Part shown: positions 45,628 through 57,000 of the stretch, in pieces
How positions within the stretch are numbered: position 1 is the stretch's first letter
Layout: each line of letters starts with the position of its first letter
Assembly: GCF_964275005.1 (NCBI RefSeq)
Contig: NC_092688.1
Coordinates: forward strand, 25,534,934 to 25,598,933
Origin: Diadema setosum
Lineage: Eukaryota > Echinodermata > Echinoidea > Diadematoida > Diadematidae
Reading direction: 5' to 3'
DNA: 64,000 nucleotides
Made by a program: the position numbers and the translations under genes
Notes under the pieces: generated by a model
Databases searched by the model: none
What the model was told of the DNA's origin: nothing
The model's input: only the letters and a program-made list of their open reading frames with translations

Positions 45628-46384
45628 CTACATGTATTACATTGCGTAAAATAAAGAGGAAAAACGTTAAGAAGTGAATGCATACTGTCAAACTTGAGAA
45701 GGTGTAATTATAGACCGCTCAAAGGATGAAATAAGATAAAAAAAAAATGTTACTTCGTAACCATAAATTAGCTAGCATAGTTTAATACAAAAAAAAACTA
45801 CCACCAAGATGTTTTTTTTTTCAGTTGTTGTACATAAATAGGCAAAATTAGTTTGAACTTTTTGTAGCAAAGTTTAATGTGATGAAAACACCATCCAGAT
45901 TCAGTTTTTTTTTTCCTCTCTTTTTATCTTCAGTTTAGATTTGATTATTGTTATTATCATTATGCTACAAAACATCATCAGGAGAATACACCAAAACGTA
46001 AAACAGCTAATTCTAGCTGACATGTTTTCTCCCCTATTTTGATACCTTTGCGCTTTCATAAACCTGTCTTCTCAAATATGTGTTTATGTATTGTTCACTG
46101 TTGTAATATTGGTTGTGAGATTTGCGAATTAAGTAACACAATTATCGTTAAAATGACAGAATTACAAAATCAGACATTCTGTTCTCGGCGAATTTTATCA
46201 TGTTTTCGTGATGACTCTTTCCGCACTACAAATCGTGAAGATCTATACACAGAATCACTACATCTATGTGCATTTAACATTTGCATATCTGTAACTATGA
46301 ATTATTCAATGATTTTGCAGACCACTTTATGAATAAATCACCCCATCCCCTTTCCCCATATGATAGTTTGTATAAAAAAGTCAC

Positions 46385-46505
46385 CTTTTCTTTTGATGTT
46401 TCCACCAAGCCATAATCATTGACAGCATGACAATCACGGCGAAAACAACACCGAGAAGGGTTCCCAGGATGAACGTAAAAAAATTCATCTCATAAAGTTC
46501 GGTAT
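46385..46505 (-). CDS. Transmembrane exon, gene B
   Basis: A 121-nt exon lies between ttatcttccag and GTGACT. It reads DTELYEMNFFTFILGTLLGV followed by VFAVIVMLSMIMAWWKHQKK. It has one hydrophobic helix with basic residues after it, the same length and phases as gene A. Confidence 0.87.
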
Positions 46506-47789
46506 CTGGAAGATAAATGATTTAGTTATACCATCGTCACATTGAAAATCAATAGAGGAACAATTTGCTATCGTAGTTTTTCTCTTTCGTGATGACTATA
46601 GTCAGAAATAAAGCCTCTATAATTAGATAAGACCATTATGAAGAGAAATAGTTCCATTCCATAACTTTGCAAGTTTTCTCACGTTGCTGAATTATCGCAG
46701 TATGATAACAAAAAAAGAATTGTTTTTGCAGCTGACGCGTGACTGTTAAGACAGCATGAGATGGGAGACTTAAGAAAATCAAATTATTCGTGCGCGGTTT
46801 GAAGTGTTGTACTTGACTGTTCTCATGGAAGTTCACACACTTGACCGAAAGAGCATAATAGCGGATGGGGAATTATTACACAAATTCGTAAGCAGATTAG
46901 ATCCTGAAGTGATTACTGTAGTAGGAATGTTTATCTCAACAGTCCCTAATTCCCTGATCTAGGCAGAGCATTCAGACTTTGACCAAAACTGTAAAAGAAT
47001 AAGGGGATCATTTAAAATGTTTTATAACTATTTACTTTGCATATATAGGCACACATAATGGAGCTTTTGCAAGAAATTGGGTATTTATTACACCATCGCA
47101 AATGTGCTCTATGACAGTAACAACACTACGAAGGCCTAATAAAGTCGCCTGACGTCAATATGTTTTCTTCAGTTCCTATTGAAGAAAAGCACATTGCAAC
47201 TTGCTCTTTCTTCATGGACATTGGGTATTCTCACTTTTGAATATGCATCACTTTTTCAGTATTTCTTTGCTTTATTGTCTGAGACCTTATTTTAGTAATG
47301 TGTTCATTATTCGTACATTTGTGAAGTCAGCTCACAAACTTTTACTTTAAAAAAAAAAACTAGGGAAAAACGCTTGCAATATTCCAATGCTGTTCTATTA
47401 TGAGATTTTTTTTTTGTATTTTAGTTATCATAAAGCAGTAGCACTTTCATCCCTTGAATTTAAATTGAAATAGAATTATGTCGTATTTATTGATAGTCAC
47501 ATGTGGATTGCTTTTGTCATAAAATATCTTGACAAAAAGTTTACGCTGAAATGTAGAATAGCAGCAATAATGGTTCTGAAGTAACTAGAATTATCACTGA
47601 AGGGGACTAATACCCTCGCCCATAGTGTTGCTTTATATGTGATGTCATGAGGGCAATGACGTTAATACCAAGTTTGTGCATTTGTCGAATTGGAAACAGA
47701 ATAATTTTAGTTTACTGTACAATTACAGAGTTGACACTGAGTATAAAACTTACAGCAAGTGGAAACATGCTTTCCCCCAGCATCACTAC
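46506..47789. other. No gene recognised
   Basis: This AT-rich stretch upstream of the gene B membrane exon was searched for counterparts of the two stalk exons, and none was seen. It starts paralogous to gene A and loses similarity beyond about 46.8 kb. Confidence 0.5.
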
Positions 47790-48229
47790 ACTTTAATAAA
47801 GACCATCATACACACCAAATTTGACCTTCATAGCTTCAATGGTTTATTTTGATACAAAAATGAGTGGTTACCATGGCAACACATTTTCCTTAAATTAACA
47901 CATTGGTGTCTTCTAAAACTACACTTCTTGATCATGATACATACTAAATTTGATTTTAATTGGTTGAATGATGGAAAAGTTATTCGATCTGCAAAGGTTT
48001 TGGTAAAATTGTGGTTACCATGGCAACGGTTTGTGTGACAAACACAAAAATTATGTGTTCCACATCTATACCTCAGGGCCATAATGCCTACCAAATTTGG
48101 TTTCAATTGCTTGAAAACTGTGGAAGAAGTTCACTCCACAGGATTTAAAAAAAAAAATGCGGTTACCGTGGCAACGCATTGTCCGATACAAATACAAAGG
48201 ACGTTTTGCAAAACTAGACTGAAGCCCCT
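47790..48229. repeat. Tandem ~145-bp repeat with X-box-like palindrome, first block
   Basis: Units contain catacacaccaaatttgacc, a gtggaagttattcaatccac-like word and GTTACCATGGCAAC. The palindrome occurs at 47,867-47,880, 48,014-48,027 and, with one change, 48,162-48,175. The array resumes at 50,263, so a foldback element appears to have inserted into it. Confidence 0.88.
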
Positions 48230-50262
48230 TTTACACTCTCACGGATCGCATCTCGGATGACCACAAATCGTCGATCCGGGATCATCCGTACTGTTTCCGG
48301 CATGACCGTGTTGACTCCGTGAAGTCATCCGGCATTATCCTTGATTATCCGGCATGTCCGCGGAAAAAAATTAAGCTTGCTTAAGCCCCTTTTACACTTT
48401 CACGGATTGCTACACGGATGACCATGGATCGTCGTCCGTGGTGTTCCGGCATGCAAAATATCGATTTTCATCTCAATGACGGTGTGAACACGATCCCAAC
48501 TGGGTGTCTACACGGACAAGTACGGAGGCTACACGGACAAGTATACGGTGCGTACACGAACAGACAAGGAATGTACGCGGACCACAGCGGAAACGATACG
48601 GAGGCAACAAGGATATCAAGGAAGAGCACGGATGCAACTGGGTCCCTTCGAGGTCAGTACACAGATATCCCTAAAATTTTGACAGATGACATTTGCTTTT
48701 GCTTTTGATACTTTATCTTTCTCGGACGACATGTCTCCAGAGCTAAATATAAAAGCACACCAGAAATCTGCAGCAGCGTACATACTTCTCTGCTTGTCGA
48801 CACCATTAAGGCATATCTCTTTGTTTCAAACTCTCATTTTTCATGGAAAATCAAGACATAAATAAAGCAAAACAAAACAAATCAAAACACACAGAAAGAA
48901 GAAAAAACAGCAAGGAGGTATGTGTGGGTCACTTAACGAACTTAACTTAACCACTAAACGAACAGTATGAGGGGTTGATGGCTGTACTGATGGGGGAAGA
49001 TGTGAGCAAATTTCACGGACTTTATGAGCTTGTATTGGCAAAATACACGAATATTGATTTTCATCCCGGATGGCGCCGATGCTAATGCGGACGTCCCGAT
49101 GTCTTCACGGATTGTCCTAGAATGAGTACGGAGGCAACAAGGAGTAGCCGATGCCTACGAGGAAGGAATACGGAGGCAGCACGGAGTAGACGGTGCCAGC
49201 ATGGAAGAGTTTGTATTGATTTTCATCCGTGATGTCCGGGATGAAAAATTAAGCAAGCTTAATTTTTTCCGCGGACATGCTGGATGATCAGGGATAATAC
49301 CGGATGACTTCACGGAGCCAATACGGTCACGCCGGAAACAGTACGGATGATCCCGGATCGACGATCCGTGGTCATCCGTGATGCGATCCGTGAAAGTGTA
49401 AAAGGGGCTTTAATTTTTCATCCCGGACATCACGGACGAAAATCAATACGAACTCTTCCTTGTTGGCACCGTCTACTCCGTGTTGCTTCAGTATTCTTTT
49501 CTTGCAGGCACCGGCTATTCCGTGTTGCGCTCGTACTCATTCCGGGACAATCCGTGAAGACATCGGGAAGTCCGTATTAGCATCGGCTCCATCCGGGATG
49601 AAAAATTCGTGTATTTTGTAAATACAAGCTCACAAAGTCCATTAAATTTGCTCACATCTTCCCCCATCAGTACAGCCAGCAAACCCTCATACTCTGTTCG
49701 TATAATTGTCGCACGAAAACCTTCAGTGACCCACACACATTTCCTTGACCTTTTTTTGTGTGTATGTGTGTATGTGTGTGTATTTTGATTCGTTTTGTTT
49801 TGTTTTGTTTTGTTTTGCTTTGTTTATGTGATGATGTTCCCGCAAAATGAGAGTTTGCAACAAAGAGATTTGCCTAACGTCGACAAGCCGAGGCATTGCT
49901 GCTGTAGATTTTCTGATGTGCTTGTTATTAGCGCTGGAGGCATGTTGCCCGAGAATGATAAAGTATCAAAAGCAAAAGTAAATGTTATCTGTCAACATTT
50001 TTGGGATATCCGTGTAAAGACCGCGAAGGGACCCAGTTGCATCCGTGCTCTTCCTTGATATGGCCGTGTTAGCTCCGTATCGTTTCCGCTGTGTGGTCCG
50101 CGTTCGTTCCTTGTCTGTCCGTGTAGGCACCGTACTTGTCCTTGTGAATAACCTATTCACACCAGCATTGAGAGGAAAATCGATATTTTGCATGCCGGAT
50201 CACCACGGATGACGATTCGTGGTCATCCGCGTAGTAATCCGTGAAAGTGTAAAAGGGTCTTT
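48230..50262. mobile_element. Large composite foldback element
   Basis: Both edges carry a word like AGCCCCTTTTACACTTTCAC in inverted orientation, and two further copies lie inside (near 48,384 and 49,392). Three arm pairs can be seen: 48,236-48,380 with 49,262-49,412, 48,384-48,720 with 49,960-50,250, and about 48,840-49,250 with 49,412-49,780. The order implies nesting or an internal inversion. It is dense in cggat and acgga words. Open frames here mirror each other on the two strands and are repeat shadows. No transposase was recognised. Confidence 0.78.
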
Positions 50263-50935
50263 AAAGAGCATCATACACACCAAATTTTACCTTCATACGA
50301 GTAGATTAAATGGTTCAATTTGATACAAAAATGAGTGGTTACCATGGCAACACATTTTTCTTATATTAACACATTGGTGTCTTGCATAACTACACCTCCC
50401 GATCATCATACATACTAAATTTGACCTTAATTGCTTGAATGATGTGGAAGTTATTCAATCCACAAGGTTTTGGTAAAATTATGGTTACCATGGCAACGCT
50501 CTGTCCGACAAACACAAAAATTATGTGTTGCACATCTATGCCTCAAGGCCATAATGCCTACCAAATTTGATTTCAATTGTTTCAAAACTGTGGAAGTTGT
50601 TCACTCCACAAGATTTCGAAAAAACATGCGGTTACCATGGCAACGCTTTGTCAAGTACAAACACAAAGAGTGTCTTGCATAACTGCACCTATAGATCATC
50701 ATAGATACCAATTTTGAAATTGATTGCTTAAATACTATGGAAGTTATTCAATCCACAAGGTTTTGGTAAAATTATGGTTACCATGGCAACGCATTGTCCG
50801 ACAAACACAAAAAACACGTCTTGCACATCTATACCTCAATATCATCATTTACCCTAAGTTTCATTTAAATTGCTTCAAAACTGTAGGAGGAGTTCGCGAC
50901 GCAAGATTTTGAAACAGACCGACCGACCGCCTGCT
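50263..50935. repeat. Tandem ~145-bp repeat with X-box-like palindrome, second block
   Basis: This continues the array broken at 48,229. GTTACCATGGCAAC occurs at 50,338-50,351, 50,484-50,497, 50,631-50,644 and 50,777-50,790, spaced 146-147 bp. The word closely fits the RFX-family X-box, but in a repeat this need not mean function. Confidence 0.88.
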
Positions 50936-50959
50936 CGCCCGACCAACATCGCGGTGTGT

Positions 50960-51440
50960 AGAGCCCACTAATGTCAAAATCGACCACTAATGTCAAAACA
51001 ACCACTAATGTCATAACACGTCGACGACAAAAGTCATAACAACCACTAATGTCATAACACGTCGACGACAAATGTCATAACGACCACTAATGTCATAACA
51101 CGTCGACGACAAATGTCATAATGACCACTAATGTCATAACACGTCGACGACAAATGTCGAAATCGGATTAACCACTAATGTCATAACACGTCGACGACAA
51201 AAATGTCAAAATTTCCATTTTTACTGCAAATGTCATAACACGTCGACGACAAATGTCAAAATCGGATTAACCACTAATGTCATAACACGTCGACGACAAA
51301 TGTCAAAATTTCCATTTTTACTGCAAATGTCATAACACGTCGACGACAAATGTCAAAATCGGATTAACCACTAATGTCATAACACGTCGACGACAAATGT
51401 CAAAATCTCCTAATTTTACTGCAAATGTCATAACGCGTCA
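50960..51440. repeat. Minisatellite of ACCACTAATGTCATAACACG and CGACGACAAATGTC units
   Basis: Units of about 40-50 bp built from accactaatgtcataacacg and tcgacgacaaatgtcaaaat alternate regularly, with longer variants carrying ggatt or ttccatttttactgcaa. The same words form the spacer of the MITE-bearing array that follows. Confidence 0.93.
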
Positions 51441-53280
51441 CAGGGGCATATCCAGGAATTCCGTCAAGGGGAGGCGCCTTTACAAAATCAAAGGCTGGTG
51501 AGACCCTTCCCCCCCCCCCCCCCCATTTTCTTATTTTTATTTCTGTTGCGTTAACAAAATATAGAGAGAGGGCACCAGAGGGGGATGCGCCCCCTCTCGA
51601 TCCGCGATTGCGTCAACCGCAAATGTCAAAATTGGGTTAATCACAAATGTCATAACACGTCGACCACATAATGTCATAACGCGTCACAGGGGCGGATCAA
51701 GGAATTCCGTAAAGGGGAGGTGCCTTTACAAACTCAAAGGCCAGCAAAACCCCTCCCTTTTCTTTTTCTTTTTTCTTTCTTTTGTTTTAACAAAAACAGA
51801 GACGAGGAGGGGCCGCAGCGCCCCTCTAGATCCGCCACTGCGTCAACCACAAGTCAATGTCAAAACCCATCATTTGCATTACAGAGACGGATCCAGGAAT
51901 TCCGCTTTACAAAGTCAAAGGCTTCCACACCCCCTCCCCATTTTTTTCTTTTTATTTATGTTGTTTAAAAAATAGAAGGGGGAACCATAAGGGGATGCGT
52001 GCCCTCTCCATCTATGATTGCGTTAACCACAAATGTCAAAACTCATTGCTTGCACACTGTTGCATTACTGGGGCGGATCCAGGAATTCCGTAAAGGGGAG
52101 GCGCCTTTACAAAATTAAAGCTGCCGTACCCCCTCCCCATTTTCCCCTTTTTTAGTTTTATTGTTTTACATTGTTTTAACTGAAAGAGAGAGAGAGAAGG
52201 GGGGGCACCAGAGAGGATGCGCCCCCTTCTCGATCCGATTGCGTTAACCACAAATGTCAAAACTCATTGCTTGTAATACAGGGGCGGATCCAGGAATTGC
52301 GTAAAAGGGGGTGCACCTTTACATAATTAAAGCCTGGCGCATCCCCCCATCTTTTTGTTATTATTTATGTTGTTTTGAAGGGGGAAAAGAGAGGGGGCAC
52401 CAGAGGGGGATGCGCCCGTCTCGATCCGCGATTACGTCAACCACAAATGTCAAAACTCATTGCTTGCATCACAGGGGCGGATTCAGGATTTCCGTAAAGG
52501 AGAGGCGCCTTTACAAAATTAAAGCTGCCGCACCCCACCCCCATATATCCCCTTTTTAGTTTTATTAATTTAACTAGAGAGAGAGAGAGAGAGAGAGAGA
52601 GAAGGGGGACACCAGAGGGGGATGCGCACCCCCTTCTCGATCCGCCACTGTGTAAACCACAAATGTCAAAACGCATTGCTTGTAATACAGTGGCGGATCA
52701 AGGAGTTGCGTAAAGGCGGGGGGGGGGGGAGGCACCTTAACTAAAGTCTGGCACATCCCCATCTTTTTGTTATTATTAATGTTGTTTTGAAGAATTTTTT
52801 CTTTTATTTATATTGTTTTCTAAGGGGGGGCACCAGAGGGGGGATGCGCCGTCTCGATCCGCGATTGCGTCAACCACAAAATGTCAGAACTCATTGCTTG
52901 CATTACAGGGGCGGATCCAGGAATTCCGTACAGGGGAGGCGCCTTTACAAAATTAAAACCTGCCGCACCCTCTACTTTTTTTTTGTCATTTCATTTGTGT
53001 TGTTTTTACAACAACAACAACAACAAAATTGCTACCGCACCCCTATTTTTTTTCTTTTTATTTCTGTTGTTTTAACAACAACAACAACAACAAAAAGATA
53101 GAAAGGGGGCACCAGAGAGGTATGAGTCCCTTCTCGATCCACGATTTCGTCAACCACAAAATTAATGCCAAAACTCATTGCTTGCATTACAGGGGCGGGC
53201 CCAGGAATTCCGCAAAGACGTCTTTTAAAAATGAAAGGCTGGCGTAACCCTCCTCAACTTATTTATTTATTTTCATTTTT
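51437..53280. repeat. Array of small hAT-like MITEs fused to a satellite spacer, forward part
   Basis: Nine units begin near 51,451, 51,688, 51,886, 52,073, 52,282, 52,476, 52,689, 52,906 and 53,191. Each is a MITE of about 150 bp with ends CAGGGGCGGATCCAGGA and, reverse-complemented, CAGTGGCGGATCTAGAGG (hAT-like). A spacer follows with caaccacaaatgtcaaaact and cattgcttgcatta. Unit length is about 185-285 bp. The spacer derives from the minisatellite at 50,960, so a MITE seems to have joined the satellite and been amplified with it. Confidence 0.85.
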
Positions 53281-53930
53281 ACGGAATTCCTGTACCCGCC
53301 GCCGCGGCCCCTGTAATGCAAGCAATGAGTTTTGACATTTGTCGTTGACGCAATCGCGTATCGAGAGGGGGAGCATCCCCCTCTGGTGCCCCCTCTCTAT
53401 GTTTTGTTGTTAAAACAACGGAAATGAAATAAAAAAAGAATAGGGGGAGCGGCATGTTTTAATTTTGTAAAGGCGCCTCCCCTTTACGGAATTCCTGGAT
53501 CCGCCCCTGTAATGCAAGCAATGAGTTTTGACATTGTGGTTGAGGCAATGGGGGATCGAGACGGGCGCATCCCCCTCTGGTGCCCCCCTCTTCTTTTTTT
53601 TTTCAAAACAACATAAATAATAACAAAAAGATGGGGGGTGCGCCAGGCTTTTATTATGTAAAGGTGCCCCCACCCCCCCCCCCCCCTTTACGTAATTCCT
53701 GGATCCGCCCATGTTTTACAAGCAATGAGTTTTGACATCTGTGGTTGACGCAATCGCGGATCGAGAAGGGGGCGCATCCTCTCTGGTGCCCCCCCCCCCC
53801 TTCTCTCTCTCTCTCTCTCTCTCTTTCAGTTAAAACAATAAAATTAAAAAGGGGAAAATGGGGAGGGGGTGCGGCAGCTTTAATTTTGTAAAGGCGCCTC
53901 CCCTTTACGGAATTCCTGGATCCAGGAATT
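53281..53930. repeat. Same MITE-satellite array, inverted part
   Basis: Units run in the opposite direction: acggaattcctggatccgcc, cctgtaatgcaagcaatgag and ttttgacattgtggttgagg occur near 53,281, 53,488, 53,692 and 53,908. The head-to-head junction near 53,280 makes a large imperfect palindrome with the forward array. Confidence 0.85.
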
Positions 53931-53964
53931 ATGACATTTGTGGTTGAGGCAATCATGGATTAGT

Positions 53965-54750
53965 AGAGGCTACTATGTAATCCCGTGAGATTTTCGTGCC
54001 AAAATTGATTTTTTTTTCGCTAACTTTGTCAATTTGGGGATGCTGAATCCAAAAAACTTTGGTTCCATTTTTTCTAACCACGACTTCAGCCGCCATTTTG
54101 AATTTCAAAATGGCCGCCCTAGCAGACTGTATTTTGACCCATATTTCACAAAGTGAGCATTGTAGAAGCTTAAAATTTGGTGTAAAATGCATGGGTGTGA
54201 TGTCAGACACTCTGATAAATCTTTGTCTCATATTGTGGATTGTTTTGATATAATTTGTAGGCTGCCATTTTGAATTTCAAAATGGCTACCATAGCAAGCT
54301 GTATTTTTACCCATATCTCATAAAGTGAGCATTGTAGAAACCTCAAACTTGGTGCAAAATACATTGTTATAATGTCAGACACTCTGATTTATCATTTTCT
54401 GATATTGTGGCTTGTTTTGTAGAGTTTGTAGGCCGCCATCTTGAAATTCAAAATGGCCGCCATAGCGTTTTTACCCATATATCTCAGTTTGCAATTATTG
54501 TAGAAGCATCAAATTTTCAAGAATGCACATGCTTGTGGTGTCCAACGGTCCAATACAGCTGTTTCCTAATTGTGGATCATTAGATAGGCCACCATGTTGA
54601 AATTCAAGATGGCCGCCATAGAAAACATAATTATAATACTGTGGTAAGCGTCTTAGGTGAATGTGCCAAAATTGTCCTAGTTAGACTGAATTTATTTCCA
54701 ATTCACGCAGAAGGACAGCCATCTCTCGATTCAAAATAGCCGCCAGAAAT
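53965..54750. repeat. ~165-bp tandem repeat with GCCGCCATTTTGAATTTCAA palindrome
   Basis: Four to five diverged units occur, each with an inverted motif of the type CGCCATTTTGAATTTCAAAA TGGC (about 54,091, 54,250, 54,433, 54,590, 54,717). Each continues with gtatttttacccatatctca and gtgagcattgtagaa. An inverted copy occurs at the right edge of the window (63,930-64,000). Confidence 0.85.
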
Positions 54751-56202
54751 TCAACTTATGTAAGGATGAGGTTCTAATTACGTCATCAAGAGATGCTGAG
54801 GGGCAAAAACTGCGTAAGGGGGGAGGGGGCATACCACTATCCGATAGTGTGGGCAAGCGTGTAAGCGTTACATCCCGTATAGCCAAAAAAACCACTAAAA
54901 CGGTTTGTTTTTGCCTCTCGGGCAACACGCTATTTTGCGCTGTGGAAACTCGTTAATGATTATATTTAATCCCAATCAATGAATATTTGTGCAAAAGCAA
55001 GCATTGATGTAATTGAAGGTGATCTTAAAAAACTTGATGCTGCCTAAAGAGAATGAAGACAAACAAGGAAAAGTCTCGCAATGGCAAGAAATGCTATGGT
55101 CACCCTACCAGGCATCCCATTCACAAGCTTGTTTGTTGGCCATAAACTGAAACACTCAAGGTTTGCTTGATATATTTCTGGAATAACACAGAATGAAGAA
55201 GGAATAAGTAGGCTTTTTCCTTATTGCCCTTGAGTGGGTCATCTTCAGTTATCAAGACTTCGAAGATGCTTACTGCTGTACAGCCAATGATTCTAAAACT
55301 ACAAAGGAGTAATGATAGCTCAGTTCTGTGGCGCTTGCATCCATCAGAATTCCTCCAGAACTTAGAAGATCATCACAGGAGGGTAATGTAAGAAATTGTC
55401 ACTGCCTTGAAGGTGATGAATGTGGTGCTTGGTCGTCAGGTATCAGAAACATTCAAGGGAGATACTCTAGAAAGAGGTGAAACGGGCAGTTTTAATATTC
55501 TGTACTATAAAGATTTGTATCTGAGAGAATTAGAATATATTAATATAAATTATTGTGAGAAAGGCCAGACATTCAGCTCGTGAAAAAAAAAAAAAAAAAA
55601 AACACCATGTAAGTTTGGATCCAAAGTCATTAAGCTTAAAAGGGATCATCAATTCTTCATAACATTTCTACTGGTTCTACAGCCTGATAGACTTGTCATT
55701 ATCCAGTCATTTCTGAACGATACAATTATTGAAAGTTCTAAGCAATTCCACAATCACTCTTCATCTCATTGTTTCATGGCCTTCTCGTCATTCCTGCCCA
55801 TGCCTTAGAAACTCACAAAACTGAGCCAAATAATCAGCCTGAAAGTTGAAATACTGAGCAGTCAATTCCATCTGACACAGAGACCACATCATGGAAAGAA
55901 AATAAAAGAGTTCATCAAAGATGCCATGGGAATTACTGTCATCCGTCACTCACAACAGATAGCCTCATGCCATTGTATGTATTAGAGCAACGGGAAAATC
56001 AGAGATATTGATGATTCATTACGTAGACACTAACATTTCAGTTCTCCTGAAGGATCTTGTAAGTTTGCTTTACATACTGCATTGCATGTTGTCTGCTCCA
56101 TCACTGGAAAAATAAATGATAAAGGTACAATTGACAATTTTGAGAGATTATGCTCTGCAGTTTGTTGCGATAAAACAGGAACAACTAAAGGTCTGCTTTT
56201 TC
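54751..56202. other. Low-information DNA, possibly a decayed coding fragment
   Basis: No intact gene is seen. A plus-strand stretch just before the LTR element reads CSITGKINDKGTIDNFERL then CSAVCCDKTGTTKGLL without a stop for about 60 codons and continues after the insertion. It resembles a remnant of an unknown gene or transposon. An A-run lies near 55,585-55,602. Confidence 0.3.
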
Positions 56203-56207
56203 ATGCC

Positions 56208-56402
56208 TGTGACGGAGAACCGTGATGTGCCTTGGTGAAACCAGGGTGGGGTGTAATAAAAGTGTCCATTCGGGACATGAGAGTTGGAGTTGGCAAACAT
56301 GGCGTGAACAGTTGCAGTCATTCGGTGCTGATCCAAGAATGTTTTGTCGGTGTATGACAGATGTTATGTCGGTGCTGACGGGTGTTCTGTTGGTGCATGA
56401 CA
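56208..56402 (+). repeat. 5' LTR
   Basis: A 195-bp direct repeat, TG...CA bounded, appears identical to the 3' LTR. A taataaaa word inside could serve transcript ending. Confidence 0.92.
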
Positions 56403-57000
56403 TGTGGGGAACATGTCCGGGAAATGAACATACAAACAAGCTGTCTTTTGGTAGTATTTCGGTGTTTTGTACATCGTTGTAATGATTGATGCCCGTTGGA
56501 GGTACAGTATGTGTGTAGTGTTCGCACTCATGTGAGATGTGTACACAGGGTAGCGAACGTAACAGTGTCGTTCGTTCGTAGCGGTATTGTATACTGCGTG
56601 ACATTGCACGGTATGTGTAATGGGGCTGCGTTAGCAGTGGTTGTGAATTGAAGTGCGATTCGCGAAGCGATGCGATGAGTATGTTTTGTGCACTTGTACT
56701 GGTCTTCTCGCTAGCTGAATACCAGGGTTGCAGCATTGATTGCTGGGAAGGAAGGGTACGTATTATCGTTTCCTTTATGTCATTCTATCAGATTAGTGTG
56801 TCACTTTCTGGTTATTTGGATTAGCATCGTTTACCTAGATGTGGCTTTACGAGGAAATTGGCCTCGAGATATACGAGTGATTGTTCGGTCTGAATTGCTT
56901 AGACTATTCTCGTAGTGCGGTACGCAGTGGAGTGTACTGTAGGAAGTTGCGTTAGCGACGTAGTCTTGAAATCTAGTCGGAAAGCTAGATGTGAATAATC

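Larger units (their letters stand above)
44003..46505 (-). other. Gene B: right copy, membrane and tail exons only
   Basis: Three minus-strand exons match gene A in order and phase: membrane (46,505-46,385), first cytoplasmic (45,627-45,405) and terminal cytoplasmic (44,758-44,003). The stalk and ectodomain exons expected to the right were not found between 46.5 and 64 kb, a stretch filled with satellites and mobile elements. Either the ectodomain lies beyond the right edge across a very long intron, or this copy is truncated. Open frames and tyrosine motifs are intact, which argues for recent or current function. Confidence 0.75.

Noticed and set aside
48418-50193. Mirror-image open frames containing RKSTDATGSLRG and YTDIPK on opposite strands
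   Set aside because: They arise from the arms of the foldback element. The same peptide on both strands reflects the inverted repeat, not a gene.
51720-53956. Open frames with RGGSRNSVKGRRLYKIK-like peptides
   Set aside because: They follow the MITE-satellite units and change strand where the array inverts.
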